Source: JBBRGK01 sp036741355 (GTDB lineage Bacteria > Chloroflexota > Dehalococcoidia > CAUJGQ01). Taken from it: 64,000 nucleotides of DNA. Below are positions 28,022 through 36,014 of the stretch, piece after piece; the stretch's first letter is position 1; every line of letters starts with the position of its first letter. The position numbers and the translations under genes were made by a program. The stretch is from positions 1-64,000 of the forward strand of contig DAINSK010000022.1 in NCBI GenBank assembly GCA_036741355.1, written 5' to 3'. The notes beneath the pieces are model-generated. The model was not told the origin of the DNA, did no database searches, and saw nothing but the letters and a program-made list of their open reading frames with translations.

Positions 28022-29323
28022 TCACGGCGTAATCCGGTGCAAGTCCCGCGGAAACAGCGTTACTTCACGAACGTTCGCGGCGCTGGTCAGGCGGGCGATG
28101 AAGCGCTCCAGTCCCATGGCGAAGCCACCGTGCGGCGGCATGCCGTATTTGAACGCCTCGAGGTAGCCCGCAAGCGGCTCGGGATCCTGACCGGCCGCTC
28201 CGAGCGCGGCGATGTAGTCTTTATAGCGATGCAAACGTTGGCCGCCCGTCACGATCTCCATCCCCCGGAACAACAGGTCGAAGCTATGGGAGTACCCCGG
28301 ACGGTCCGGGTCCGGGTGGGTGTAGAACGGCCGTTTGACCATCGGTTGTCCGACAACGAACAAAAAATCGCTGCCATGTTCGCGTTGCGCCCACTCTCCC
28401 AGCCACCGCTCATGAGCCGGCGCCAGATCTGGTTCGCCGGTTGCGTCTACTCCGGTGGCGCGGCTGATCAGCTCGAGCCCATCGGCAAAGTGCACTGCCG
28501 GAATGTGACCGGGGACGTTTGGTACTTCAAGTCCAAGGAGGGCAACGGACGGGGCGGCATGGTCCCGAATGGCGTTCAGCATGCCCCGCGCCGTCTCGGT
28601 CAACACTTCCATTACAGTCGTGTGATCCGCGATGAAGCCCATCTCGGCATCCAGCGACACGTACTCGCTCAGATGGCGGGCCGTATCGTGCGGCTCGGCG
28701 CGGAAGACCGGCGCGACTTCGAAAACCCGTTCGAAGACGCCGACCAGCGCTTGCTTATAGAACTGCGGGCTCTGGGCAAGGTATGCAGTCCGGCCAAAGT
28801 AGTCGATGGCGAAGACGTTGGCCCCGCTTTCGGTTGCCGTCGCCACGATCTTTGGCGTATGCACTTCCACAAAGTCCAGCGAACGGAGCGACTCGCGGAA
28901 GCCAAGGAGGGCGGCGTCTGCAAGGTGAAATGCGGCGCGCACGCGCGGATGTCGCAAAGCAACCGCCGCATGATCGAGCATGGCCGGCAGCGAGGCTTTC
29001 AGCGACGGTCGAAAGAGCTCAAACGGAGGCGGTTCTATCGAGGGTGCCAGCACACTCACAACTGGCTCGCGTAATTCGACGCCGCCGGGAGCCTGCGGTG
29101 TGGCGACGGCGGTCCCCTGCACTTCGAGCACGGATTCGAGGTTGAGCGAGGCAAGGACTTCGACCAACTCCGAATCCCGTACGACGATCTGGGCCAAACC
29201 CTTCGCATCGCGCAGGATGAGGAAACTGATCTCGCTCAGGCGGCGCAGCCGGTGCAGCCACCCCGCCAAACGCACGCGCTCGCCGGCATGCTCTCCTAGT
29301 TGGGTCGTCCAGATCCGATCCAT
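28022..29323 (-). CDS. Aspartyl-tRNA synthetase, archaeal type (AspRS2-like)
   Basis: A 433-residue class II synthetase with an N-terminal OB-fold domain (GERVRLAGWLHRLRRLSEISFLIL) and a catalytic core without the bacterial GAD insertion. The late motif GMPPHGGFAMGLERFIARL is the archaeal/eukaryal pattern. In Deinococcus and some clostridia such enzymes are non-discriminating and charge tRNA(Asn) with Asp for later amidation. I start at the ATG at 29323 because GGAGGTG lies upstream; an upstream extension would lie inside the T-box. It is the second AspRS in the window and is controlled by a T-box leader. An asparaginyl-tRNA synthetase identity is less likely but not excluded. Confidence 0.85.
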   Translation of the reverse strand: MDRIWTTQLGEHAGERVRLAGWLHRLRRLSEISFLILRDAKGLAQIVVRDSELVEVLASLNLESVLEVQGTAVATPQAPGGVELREPVVSVLAPSIEPPPFELFRPSLKASLPAMLDHAAVALRHPRVRAAFHLADAALLGFRESLRSLDFVEVHTPKIVATATESGANVFAIDYFGRTAYLAQSPQFYKQALVGVFERVFEVAPVFRAEPHDTARHLSEYVSLDAEMGFIADHTTVMEVLTETARGMLNAIRDHAAPSVALLGLEVPNVPGHIPAVHFADGLELISRATGVDATGEPDLAPAHERWLGEWAQREHGSDFLFVVGQPMVKRPFYTHPDPDRPGYSHSFDLLFRGMEIVTGGQRLHRYKDYIAALGAAGQDPEPLAGYLEAFKYGMPPHGGFAMGLERFIARLTSAANVREVTLFPRDLHRITP

Positions 29324-29340
29324 TGCGACACCTCCGGGCA

Positions 29341-29461
29341 TAAAGAAGCCCCCTCGCCATGCGGACGAGGGGGCCCACTCGTGGTGCCACCGCACTTCAC
29401 CGCTCCCGTTCTCAAACCGGAAGCAGCCTTGAAAGCCCCTGCTCCATCAATGCTTTCGATC
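29341..29461 (-). promoter_or_regulatory. T-box riboswitch, 3' portion (antiterminator and terminator)
   Basis: Read on the minus strand, the T-box core GCGGTGGCACCACGAG is present. Its UGGC bulge would pair with a tRNA ending in GCCA, which suits tRNA(Asn), tRNA(Asp) or tRNA(Glu). A terminator follows: CCCCCTCG pairs with CGAGGGGG, then TTCTTTA. Upstream are a 7-bp hairpin (GCTTCCG/CGGGAGC) and a weaker GAAAGC/GCTTTC stem. Only about 75 bases separate the T-box core from the stop codon of the preceding kinase gene, and I cannot recognise a canonical Stem I or specifier loop there. The element controls the archaeal-type AspRS by tRNA charging. Confidence 0.85.
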
Positions 29462-30649
29462 TCAGCGTACCGCATCGAGCGGCAACGCGAAGTGGAATGT
29501 GCTGCCCTTGCCGAGTTCACTCTCGGCCCAGAGACGGCCCCCATTGGCATCGACGATGAGCCGCGCGATGTACAGCCCGAGCCCTACGCCTTCGATTCCA
29601 GCCTGCGCCCCTCCGCCGACGCGCGCGAATCGCTCGAAGACGCGCGGCAGATCCTCCGGCGAGATACCCGTCCCCTGATCGGCCACCGAGACGATGGCCT
29701 CGTCGGCGCTCGCCGCCACATTTACCACGACCGGGGTGTAGGGCGCTGAGTACTTCAGGGCGTTGGTCAGCAGATTGCTCAGCAACCGCTCGATCTGCGC
29801 CGGGTCGGCTGAAATGACGGCCCTCCGGTCGTCAATGACGGTCTGAATGCGCCCTCGATTGCCGGCCAAGCCGACGTGCCCAGCGACGTCCGCAGCCAAT
29901 TGTGCAAGGTCGACCGGCTGCTTGCGCAGCTGCATGGTACCCGTTTCCAGGCGGCTCGATTCTAGCAAGTCCTTGATCATCGCATCCATCCGCCTGGTCT
30001 GCACGACGATGGACTCTAGCTGCATCTGCACGCGGCCCTCCGTGTCTTCCCCGCGAGCCAGATGCCGCTGCAGCAGTTGCGCCTGCCCCAGTATGGCCGT
30101 CAGCGGTGTCCGCAGGTCGTGGGAGATGAGCGCCGTATATTCATCCTTCAACTGCATTAACTGGCGCAGTTCGGTCACGTCGCGCTGGACAACGATCACC
30201 AGGTTGATCTGCCCGCGCTCATCGCGGATGGCGTTGCCATTGGCTAACAATCGCAGACGCGCGCCGTCGGAGCGCACGAGGATAGACTCCATGTCGCTGA
30301 ACCGCTCGCCCCGCAGAGCGCGATTCATTGGCCGCTCTTCAGGGGGCAGCGGCGTGCCGTCCAGACGCCGCCGGTCGAGCTGGTCGATGTTCGGCAGCGG
30401 CCCGCTTTCGTCCTGCTCGGGCCAGCCGCACATCGCCCTGGCTGCGCGATTCGTCAGGATCAGACGCCCGGTGGCGTCCGCAATCATGACCGCATCGCCG
30501 AGGCCCTCGAGTAGGGCATTCAGGTGACCCAGGTCGCGCAGCGCTTCATCCGCCTGCTGCTGGGAGTTCAGCCCGGCGATCAGAAGCTGCCGGTTGGCGT
30601 CGCGTAGTTCCTCTGCGGCGTCCTGTCTACGAGTCTCCCGAGACCTCAC
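29462..30649 (-). CDS. PAS-domain sensor histidine kinase, soluble
   Basis: A 395-residue kinase without membrane segments. An N-terminal coiled-coil helix (REDTRRQ-type, residues 1-45) leads to a PAS domain (LLEGLGDAVMIADATGRLILTNRAA). The dimerisation/H-box has the phospho-accepting His in ISHDLRTPLTAI. The ATPase domain has LLSNLLTNALKYS (N box), VADQGTGISPEDLPRVFERF (G1) and GLGLYIARLIVDANGG (G2). The GTG start has AGGAG six bases upstream. It follows a KaiC-like gene and lies just before the T-box, so its stop is close to an unrelated leader. No response regulator gene is adjacent. Confidence 0.9.
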   Translation of the reverse strand: MRSRETRRQDAAEELRDANRQLLIAGLNSQQQADEALRDLGHLNALLEGLGDAVMIADATGRLILTNRAARAMCGWPEQDESGPLPNIDQLDRRRLDGTPLPPEERPMNRALRGERFSDMESILVRSDGARLRLLANGNAIRDERGQINLVIVVQRDVTELRQLMQLKDEYTALISHDLRTPLTAILGQAQLLQRHLARGEDTEGRVQMQLESIVVQTRRMDAMIKDLLESSRLETGTMQLRKQPVDLAQLAADVAGHVGLAGNRGRIQTVIDDRRAVISADPAQIERLLSNLLTNALKYSAPYTPVVVNVAASADEAIVSVADQGTGISPEDLPRVFERFARVGGGAQAGIEGVGLGLYIARLIVDANGGRLWAESELGKGSTFHFALPLDAVR

Positions 30650-30839
30650 GATCGCTCCTGCGCTCTGTTTGGCTCAGCCAGTCTATATCACTACGCCGTC
30701 CGTGACATGGCGGCCGCGTCCCCGGTGCTCTGCTCCCCGCTCTCGACGCCTCACGCACCGCCGTCCGGCGATCGCTCTGGTTCCGATCGCCTTGCCACGC
30801 CGGTGAGGATGCCGTGGTAGTCGGTAAGCCTCTCGCCAA

Positions 30840-32252
30840 TCACGAGGCATGGTCGGTGACGTCGTACAGCCGCAGCTCCGTGCTGTGGGCGCTGCCGCGC
30901 ATCTTTACGACCGTGATGAACTTTCTGAGATGGCCGGCCAGCTCGACATAGCGTTGCAGGATGATGTCGTCGGTCAGAAAGGAGACCAGGTTGGGACTGA
31001 AGCCCAACTCGGCGAAGGACTCGGCGACCTCGACGGTCATGACCACGGTGACTCCGAACCCTGTGAGCGCGCCCACCATACGATACAAGGACTCGCGAAA
31101 ATCGTCGCGAAACGTGGGCGCCAATGCCAGCTCAAAGCCGGACAGCGAGTCGATCACCAGGCGCCGCGCTTTCAGTCGCAGCACGGCCGCCTGAATCTCC
31201 AGCAGCGCCTCGTCCACCGAGAGGTCCAGCGGGCGGAGGTAGATCACCTCCAGCCGGCCCGCGCGAACCATCGCCTCCAGGTTCGGGTCTAGGCCGAGCT
31301 TCTTGGCGCGCCCAAGGTATTCTTTGGGGTGTTCTTCGAAGACGGCCATGACACCCGTTTCGCCCTGCTTCAGCCCCTCGGCGATGAATTGGGTGCCCAG
31401 AGTGCTCTTCCCCGATCCGGCCGGGCCCGCCACGAGGACCGAGTCGCGCACCTGGATGCCGCCCCCCATCATCGCGTCCAGCTCGGCCACTCCCACCGAC
31501 AGACGCCGTGCGGACTGTGGGCTATCAACCAGCTCCGTGCGCTTGATGATCCGTGGAAAGACCTGGACGCCGGCGTCGGTGATGCGCATGGTGTGCAGCC
31601 CGGGTAGCTGCGCCTGCCCGCGCATTTTCACCACCTGGAGCTTGCGCACGATTGAGTTGCGGTCCACGTTCTGGGAGAGCCAGAGGATGCCGTCGGCCAC
31701 CGTGAATACCGGGTTGTCCTGGACCTCGCTATCGATGTACTCACCCACCAGAAAGGTCGTGGCTTGCCAGGCGGTGAGGTGCAGCGCCAGGCGCTGCAGG
31801 AAGCCCTGCAGCTCCATCTTGCCGTCGCCGCTGTCGCTCACTGCGCGCACCACCGTACGGAAGGAGTCCACCACGACGATGCCCGGGTTGGTCTGCTCGA
31901 CCTCGCGCAAGATGCTCTCAAGCACAGCGCCAAGGTCCTGTTGCAGCACCTGCTGGCTGAGGTCCACAAGGCGGACGCTGCCGTTCAGCTTGGCGGCGTC
32001 GAAAAAGGTGAACTGCTGCTGGTAACGCAGCAGCTTGAGCGGCGGTTCACCTAGCACGGTGAAGTGGATGGCAGGCCGTTCCGGGGTGGCGAGGGCAAAC
32101 ATCAGCTGCTGCGCGAGGGTGGTCTTGCCCGCACCCGGTGCGCCGGCGATGAGGTTGAAGCCGTACTCGGGCATACCGCCCCCGAGTACCTCGTCGAGCC
32201 CCGGCACACCGGTGGCCAGTTTATTGATCGGTACTCTCTGTCGCTCGTTCAC
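30840..32252 (-). CDS. KaiC-like double-domain ATPase, C-terminus lost by frameshift
   Basis: A 470-residue protein with two RecA-like KaiC domains. Domain I has Walker A GAPGAGKTT near residue 37. Domain II has GPAGSGKST and the catalytic Glu pair in AVFEEHPKEYL. KaiC proteins are ATPases or autokinases; cyanobacterial ones run the clock, others act in signalling. The frame ends at DVTDHAS. The next frame continues with VIGERLTDYHGILTGVARR down to a stop at 30751, which is the expected family C-terminus. Loss of one base near 30848 (CATGGCC to CATGCC) explains the change. It may be a true mutation or a read error. Confidence 0.88.
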   Translation of the reverse strand: MNERQRVPINKLATGVPGLDEVLGGGMPEYGFNLIAGAPGAGKTTLAQQLMFALATPERPAIHFTVLGEPPLKLLRYQQQFTFFDAAKLNGSVRLVDLSQQVLQQDLGAVLESILREVEQTNPGIVVVDSFRTVVRAVSDSGDGKMELQGFLQRLALHLTAWQATTFLVGEYIDSEVQDNPVFTVADGILWLSQNVDRNSIVRKLQVVKMRGQAQLPGLHTMRITDAGVQVFPRIIKRTELVDSPQSARRLSVGVAELDAMMGGGIQVRDSVLVAGPAGSGKSTLGTQFIAEGLKQGETGVMAVFEEHPKEYLGRAKKLGLDPNLEAMVRAGRLEVIYLRPLDLSVDEALLEIQAAVLRLKARRLVIDSLSGFELALAPTFRDDFRESLYRMVGALTGFGVTVVMTVEVAESFAELGFSPNLVSFLTDDIILQRYVELAGHLRKFITVVKMRGSAHSTELRLYDVTDHAS

Positions 32253-32267
32253 ATCCGTTCTGCCCGC

Positions 32268-32708
32268 CTATGCCCGCCGTTTGTCAGGGACTGCCTCGTC
32301 AAATGGTGCGGCCGGCCAAACGTCGCGCACCAGGCGCACGGTCAGATCATCGCCGATGAAGGTGGCGAGCAGTCCGATTACGCCCGCGAGCACCGCAGCA
32401 AGGCCATCACGCAGCTCTGCGCCCGTGACGCTCGACACGCCGTCGCGTAGACCGTCGAAGCAGTTTTCCGGGATAGCCCCCACCTGCACCGCCGAGAGAA
32501 AGGGGAATTCGGCCCGAGTCAAGAACAAGGCCCGGGCAAACAACGCCCTGTACCCCGTCGTCGTGACCAGCGTCGCCACCCTTCCGGAGAGCTTCTGGCA
32601 AGCTCGCTCGGCAGCCTCCGCCAGAGCGTAGGGGCCCTGCCGGCCGCTCAGCTCTTCTTCCAGAAGCCACCGAGCCAGGTCTCGCTGCGCCGCAATTGTC
32701 ACAGTCAT
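32268..32708 (-). CDS. Uncharacterised protein encoded before the KaiC-like gene
   Basis: A 146-residue, largely alpha-helical protein. It starts MTVTIAAQRDLARWLLEEELSG and has a hydrophobic patch (DGLAAVLAGVIGLLATFIGDDLTVRLV) near the C-terminus. No catalytic motif is recognisable. The ATG at 32708 is the first start inside the coding-like part; the frame extends further up but over the kinase-gene end. It lies 15 bp before kaiC on the same strand, so the unknown protein, KaiC-like ATPase and kinase probably form one operon. Its role is likely linked to that module (inference). Confidence 0.65.
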   Translation of the reverse strand: MTVTIAAQRDLARWLLEEELSGRQGPYALAEAAERACQKLSGRVATLVTTTGYRALFARALFLTRAEFPFLSAVQVGAIPENCFDGLRDGVSSVTGAELRDGLAAVLAGVIGLLATFIGDDLTVRLVRDVWPAAPFDEAVPDKRRA

Positions 32709-32751
32709 TCTCGCACCCAGCCGCTCATCGCATCCTCGGCTTCGCGGCCTT

Positions 32752-34305
32752 TCAAGCGGGTGTGCCGGCTTCTGGGCCTGGCGCCGGTTTCCGATCCGTA
32801 TCGGTCGCAGCCGGCTCTCGCTCCGCCACCAGGCAGCGGTAATCGTCCTGCTGCCGCTGCCGCGCGTCACGATAAAACGCAGCATGCTCCGGGTTCGGCT
32901 TAAATGTCTGCCCAAGCGGCGCCACGGGGCGCTGCCTATCGGGTACCAGTGCGTCCAACGCAATCTCCGCGGTGCCGCGCAGGGTCGACTGGGGCTCCAA
33001 TGACATCGCGACCGGCAGTTGCATCATATCGGCGAGGATTTGGAGCCAGTCGGGCAATCCATCGACGACACCGCCGCTGGCGACGATGCGCTCGCCGTGG
33101 GGGGCAACGGTTTGAATTTGTTCAGTTATCAGCGCCATCCGCTGGCCGATCCCTTCGACGGCGGCGCGAAACAATCCAGCTGCCGTCGTGTGTTGGTCCA
33201 TGCCCGTGAAGCTGGCCGTTGCATGGCCGGCCCAACCAGGGCTCCGCTCCCCGGTCAGAAATGGCAGGACCACCGGTGTGTCGGGTCTCGGCGCGGCCTT
33301 TACTACTTCGATTAGATCGCTTTCCCTTGGTAGCTTGAGCAGGTCGCGCAGCCAGGCAATCGCTCGGCCCGCGTCGTTCAGGGCGCCGCCCAACAGTGAT
33401 TGTCTGCGGTTTACCGCATAGCACCACAAGCCGAGCCGTATCGTTTCGGGAGGCTCTGGAAGCAGCACGCGGACGGCTCCGCTCGTGCCCGCTGCCAGAG
33501 CAAGAACGGATGGGTCACGGGCGCCGCTGCCGACATTGCTGGCGTATCCGTCGGCGATCGAGGGAAACCAGACGGCCTGCTTCAGTTGGGGCCAACGGCG
33601 TGCAAATGCCCTGGTCATGCCGGTCAATGGCTCATCGTTGTCGTGGATCGGCGAAAGCTGATCGGCTCGAACCGGGAGGTGTGTGACGAGTTCGTCGTCC
33701 CAGGCCAGCGTGTGCCGGTTCAGCAGCCCCGTCCATGCGGCGGCGGAAAAGCTCGAAGCGGTCTGTCCTAGAAACTTGCGGTACGCGTACTCGCCCAGCG
33801 ACAGCCAGGCGCTGATCTTGACCAAGAGTTCGGGCTGAGTATCTGCGAGCCAGAGGAGGCGCGCGGGGAGATAGCTCGCATGAAAGCGGCAGCCCGTACG
33901 CTGTTGAACCGCGTCTTCGTCGAAACTCGTCTGCAACTGCCTGACGAGCGGCGCCGGCCGCGAGTCTGCATATGTAAAGACGGGAGTCAGCGCCTGTCCC
34001 GAGCCATCCACACCGACGAGCGTAGAAGCGAACGTGTCGATGGCGACACCGCCAATGTCAGCGGCGGCTTTGCCGGCCTTTTCGATCAGGCTGTCAACGA
34101 TTTCGATGACCTCATGCGTCATCTCATCCGCGTCGCAGACGTTCGTACCGTCTGTGGCGCTGGTCATCTGGTGACGAACCCGGTGGTCCAATTTTTTGAT
34201 CGTGGCAGCGTTGGCGTCGAAGATGCGTCCCCGCGTCGCGGACGAGCCAATGTCGAGCGCCAGGATCAGGGGCGCTTGCGCCTGCTTCTTACTGATAGCC
34301 GACAT
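32752..34305 (-). CDS. FGGY-family carbohydrate kinase
   Basis: A 517-residue sugar kinase of the FGGY family (gluconokinase/xylulokinase-like). The N-terminal phosphate-binding motif is ALDIGSSATRG. The family signatures include the LALAAGTSGAVRV loop and the ERSPGW and VASGGVVDGLPDWLQILADM regions, with the ADP-contacting ASGG. The enzyme phosphorylates a sugar or polyol with ATP in the cytoplasm. The substrate is not evident; no transporter or isomerase is nearby. It lies 26 bp after cofE, and the KaiC module follows 43 bp later. A Pro/Ala-rich tail ends the protein. Confidence 0.85.
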   Translation of the reverse strand: MSAISKKQAQAPLILALDIGSSATRGRIFDANAATIKKLDHRVRHQMTSATDGTNVCDADEMTHEVIEIVDSLIEKAGKAAADIGGVAIDTFASTLVGVDGSGQALTPVFTYADSRPAPLVRQLQTSFDEDAVQQRTGCRFHASYLPARLLWLADTQPELLVKISAWLSLGEYAYRKFLGQTASSFSAAAWTGLLNRHTLAWDDELVTHLPVRADQLSPIHDNDEPLTGMTRAFARRWPQLKQAVWFPSIADGYASNVGSGARDPSVLALAAGTSGAVRVLLPEPPETIRLGLWCYAVNRRQSLLGGALNDAGRAIAWLRDLLKLPRESDLIEVVKAAPRPDTPVVLPFLTGERSPGWAGHATASFTGMDQHTTAAGLFRAAVEGIGQRMALITEQIQTVAPHGERIVASGGVVDGLPDWLQILADMMQLPVAMSLEPQSTLRGTAEIALDALVPDRQRPVAPLGQTFKPNPEHAAFYRDARQRQQDDYRCLVAEREPAATDTDRKPAPGPEAGTPA

Positions 34306-34331
34306 AGAACCTCACGCCTCTTCGACCAAGG

Positions 34332-35129
34332 TTAGCGGAACATGTCTTTATCCGGCGCCCGCACGAGTTGGCGCGCTGAGCCCTCCGAAGCAGCGTACTC
34401 AAAGCCTCGAACGATCGCCACCGGCACTTGAGCCACTTTGCCCATGACCAGCTCCGCCGCCGCGGCGAGCTCGTCGGCGTCCGCGAGCGTCGTGACGCGC
34501 AGCTCGTAGCCAAAATGGTCGGTTAGCCCAACGTAATCACGAATCGGCGCCATGCCGGCGACGCCAATAGCGATATTGGTCAGCGATTCGCGCCAGGGCC
34601 GGCCGAACGTGTCTGAGATGATCACGGCCACGTCTACGCCCAAGCGTTCATGGACGCCATCACGAAGCCGCTGCGCCGACGCGTCGGGGTCGGGCGGCAG
34701 CAGGCACAGTACGTCGGTGCCGCCAACGTTCGAAGCGTCGACGCCCGCATTGGCACACACGAACCCGTGCTTGGTCTCGCTGATCAGCACTCCGTGGTCC
34801 ATGCGGACGATGCGCGCGGATTCTCGCAACACGACTTCGATCGCGCGTGGATCTTTACCCCACTTCTCCGCCCAGGTACGGGCGAACTCCGAGGGCTCGA
34901 TGGTCGATAGCTCCACGAGGCAGCCTTCGACTTTGGAGACTGCTTTCTGTGCTACGACCAAAATATCGTGCTCTTTAATGTTGCGACCCGCCTCGGCGGC
35001 GCACCGGACGATCAATCCGGGCAGGTCATCACCCGGCGAAAGCTCCGGAATACCCGGGATCGGCATAATCCGGAGTTCCTGCTGGGCGTCGACCACGGCA
35101 CGCTGGCGTACCGTCGAGGGATCGGTCAT
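34332..35129 (-). CDS. cofE: Coenzyme F420-0:L-glutamate ligase
   Basis: A 265-residue CofE, which adds glutamates to the F420 precursor using GTP. Recognisable segments are IPELSPGDDLPGLIV, DILVVAQKAVSKVEG, TKHGFVCANAGVDASNVG, and DTFGRPWRESLTNIAIGVAG, all typical. The length matches the archaeal-type stand-alone enzyme; the FbiB C-terminal reductase-like domain is absent. It sits 28 bp after an F420:NADP reductase gene, which strongly supports F420 use by this organism. The other cof genes are not in the window. Confidence 0.93.
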   Translation of the reverse strand: MTDPSTVRQRAVVDAQQELRIMPIPGIPELSPGDDLPGLIVRCAAEAGRNIKEHDILVVAQKAVSKVEGCLVELSTIEPSEFARTWAEKWGKDPRAIEVVLRESARIVRMDHGVLISETKHGFVCANAGVDASNVGGTDVLCLLPPDPDASAQRLRDGVHERLGVDVAVIISDTFGRPWRESLTNIAIGVAGMAPIRDYVGLTDHFGYELRVTTLADADELAAAAELVMGKVAQVPVAIVRGFEYAASEGSARQLVRAPDKDMFR

Positions 35130-35157
35130 GGCGTGATTCCTGGTCAGTTTGGCGTGT

Positions 35158-35826
35158 TTACGGTGCCTGATCCGGGATGCCCACGATGCGGATCCCCGCC
35201 TGCGTGTTGTACCTGCGGTTTATCCCGACCAGCAGGACGGTGATGTCCTCGACGTACCTGGAATTGCGTAACGGGCCGCCGTCGATGCCGCGGCACCCTT
35301 GCAGCAGTCCGGCAAGCCCGATAACCTGCCGGCGGCTATCGGAGTCTCCTCCGCAAATGATGGTATCGCAGTCGATAGGTTTATCGACCTCCAAGAGTTC
35401 GTGGGCGCTCAGGTTATGGAAACCGCTCACCACCCGACTCGCAGGACCCAGTATTGCTTTGGTCTCCTCCGCGGCCGAGCCCTCGTCCACTGTCAGCGAA
35501 CGGGCGCCGTTTTGACCGAATTCCATTGGAACGACGATGTTGACGACCAACTTGTTGCCGATGTCGTCCTTTAGTGCGGTCACGGTATCGCGCTGTCCAC
35601 TGTACGGTACCGAGATAAACACAACCTCAGACTGCCGGACAGCTTCGCGGTTTTCGGCGCCCGCAATGGTCGCATTCGGCACGGATTCGCGTACTTTTCC
35701 CGCTGCCGCGGTCGCACGATCGGCGGACCTGGATCCAATCACCACATCGCGTCCCGCCGCGGCAAACCGCATTGCCAGTCCGAGGCCTTCGTCGCCCGTT
35801 CCGCCGATAATGGCAATGGTGCCCAT
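35158..35826 (-). CDS. npdG: F420H2:NADP oxidoreductase
   Basis: A protein of about 222 residues with an N-terminal Rossmann motif (IAIIGGTGDEGLGLAMRFAAAG) and a following NADP-type stretch (VVIGSRSADRA). These match the FNO/NpdG family, which transfers hydride between F420H2 and NADP. I chose the ATG at 35826 over a TTG four codons earlier. It is the first gene of a run with cofE and the FGGY kinase. An F420-dependent dehydrogenase partner is not seen in the window. Confidence 0.88.
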   Translation of the reverse strand: MGTIAIIGGTGDEGLGLAMRFAAAGRDVVIGSRSADRATAAAGKVRESVPNATIAGAENREAVRQSEVVFISVPYSGQRDTVTALKDDIGNKLVVNIVVPMEFGQNGARSLTVDEGSAAEETKAILGPASRVVSGFHNLSAHELLEVDKPIDCDTIICGGDSDSRRQVIGLAGLLQGCRGIDGGPLRNSRYVEDITVLLVGINRRYNTQAGIRIVGIPDQAP

Positions 35827-35959
35827 TTTATATCCCAACGCGATTTATCGCATTTTGGGCGCCGCTTGCAAGGCAACGGATCCGGCGCAAGTGTAGCACA
35901 GCCATTTGTGCCTACTTGGACGCCTGTTCAATCGTTCCGCACCGGTTGATGGACGAGAA

Positions 35960-35990
35960 TAACGAAGCCTCGGGAAGATCCCGAGGCCTG
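35960..35990 (-). terminator. Rho-independent terminator after the response regulator gene
   Basis: Positions 35967-35975 and 35979-35987 form a perfect 9-bp stem (GCCTCGGGA with its complement) and a three-base loop. Read on the minus strand, the stem is followed by TTCGTTATT. It lies 28 bp after the stop of the response-regulator gene at 36015. Confidence 0.7.
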
Positions 35991-36014
35991 GCGCACATGC
36001 GCTGGAAAGAACGC

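Noticed and set aside
27569..29074. Long plus-strand open frame of 501 codons
   Set aside because: It covers the antitoxin in another frame and then the complement of the archaeal-type AspRS. The protein has no recognisable fold; it is a GC-driven shadow.
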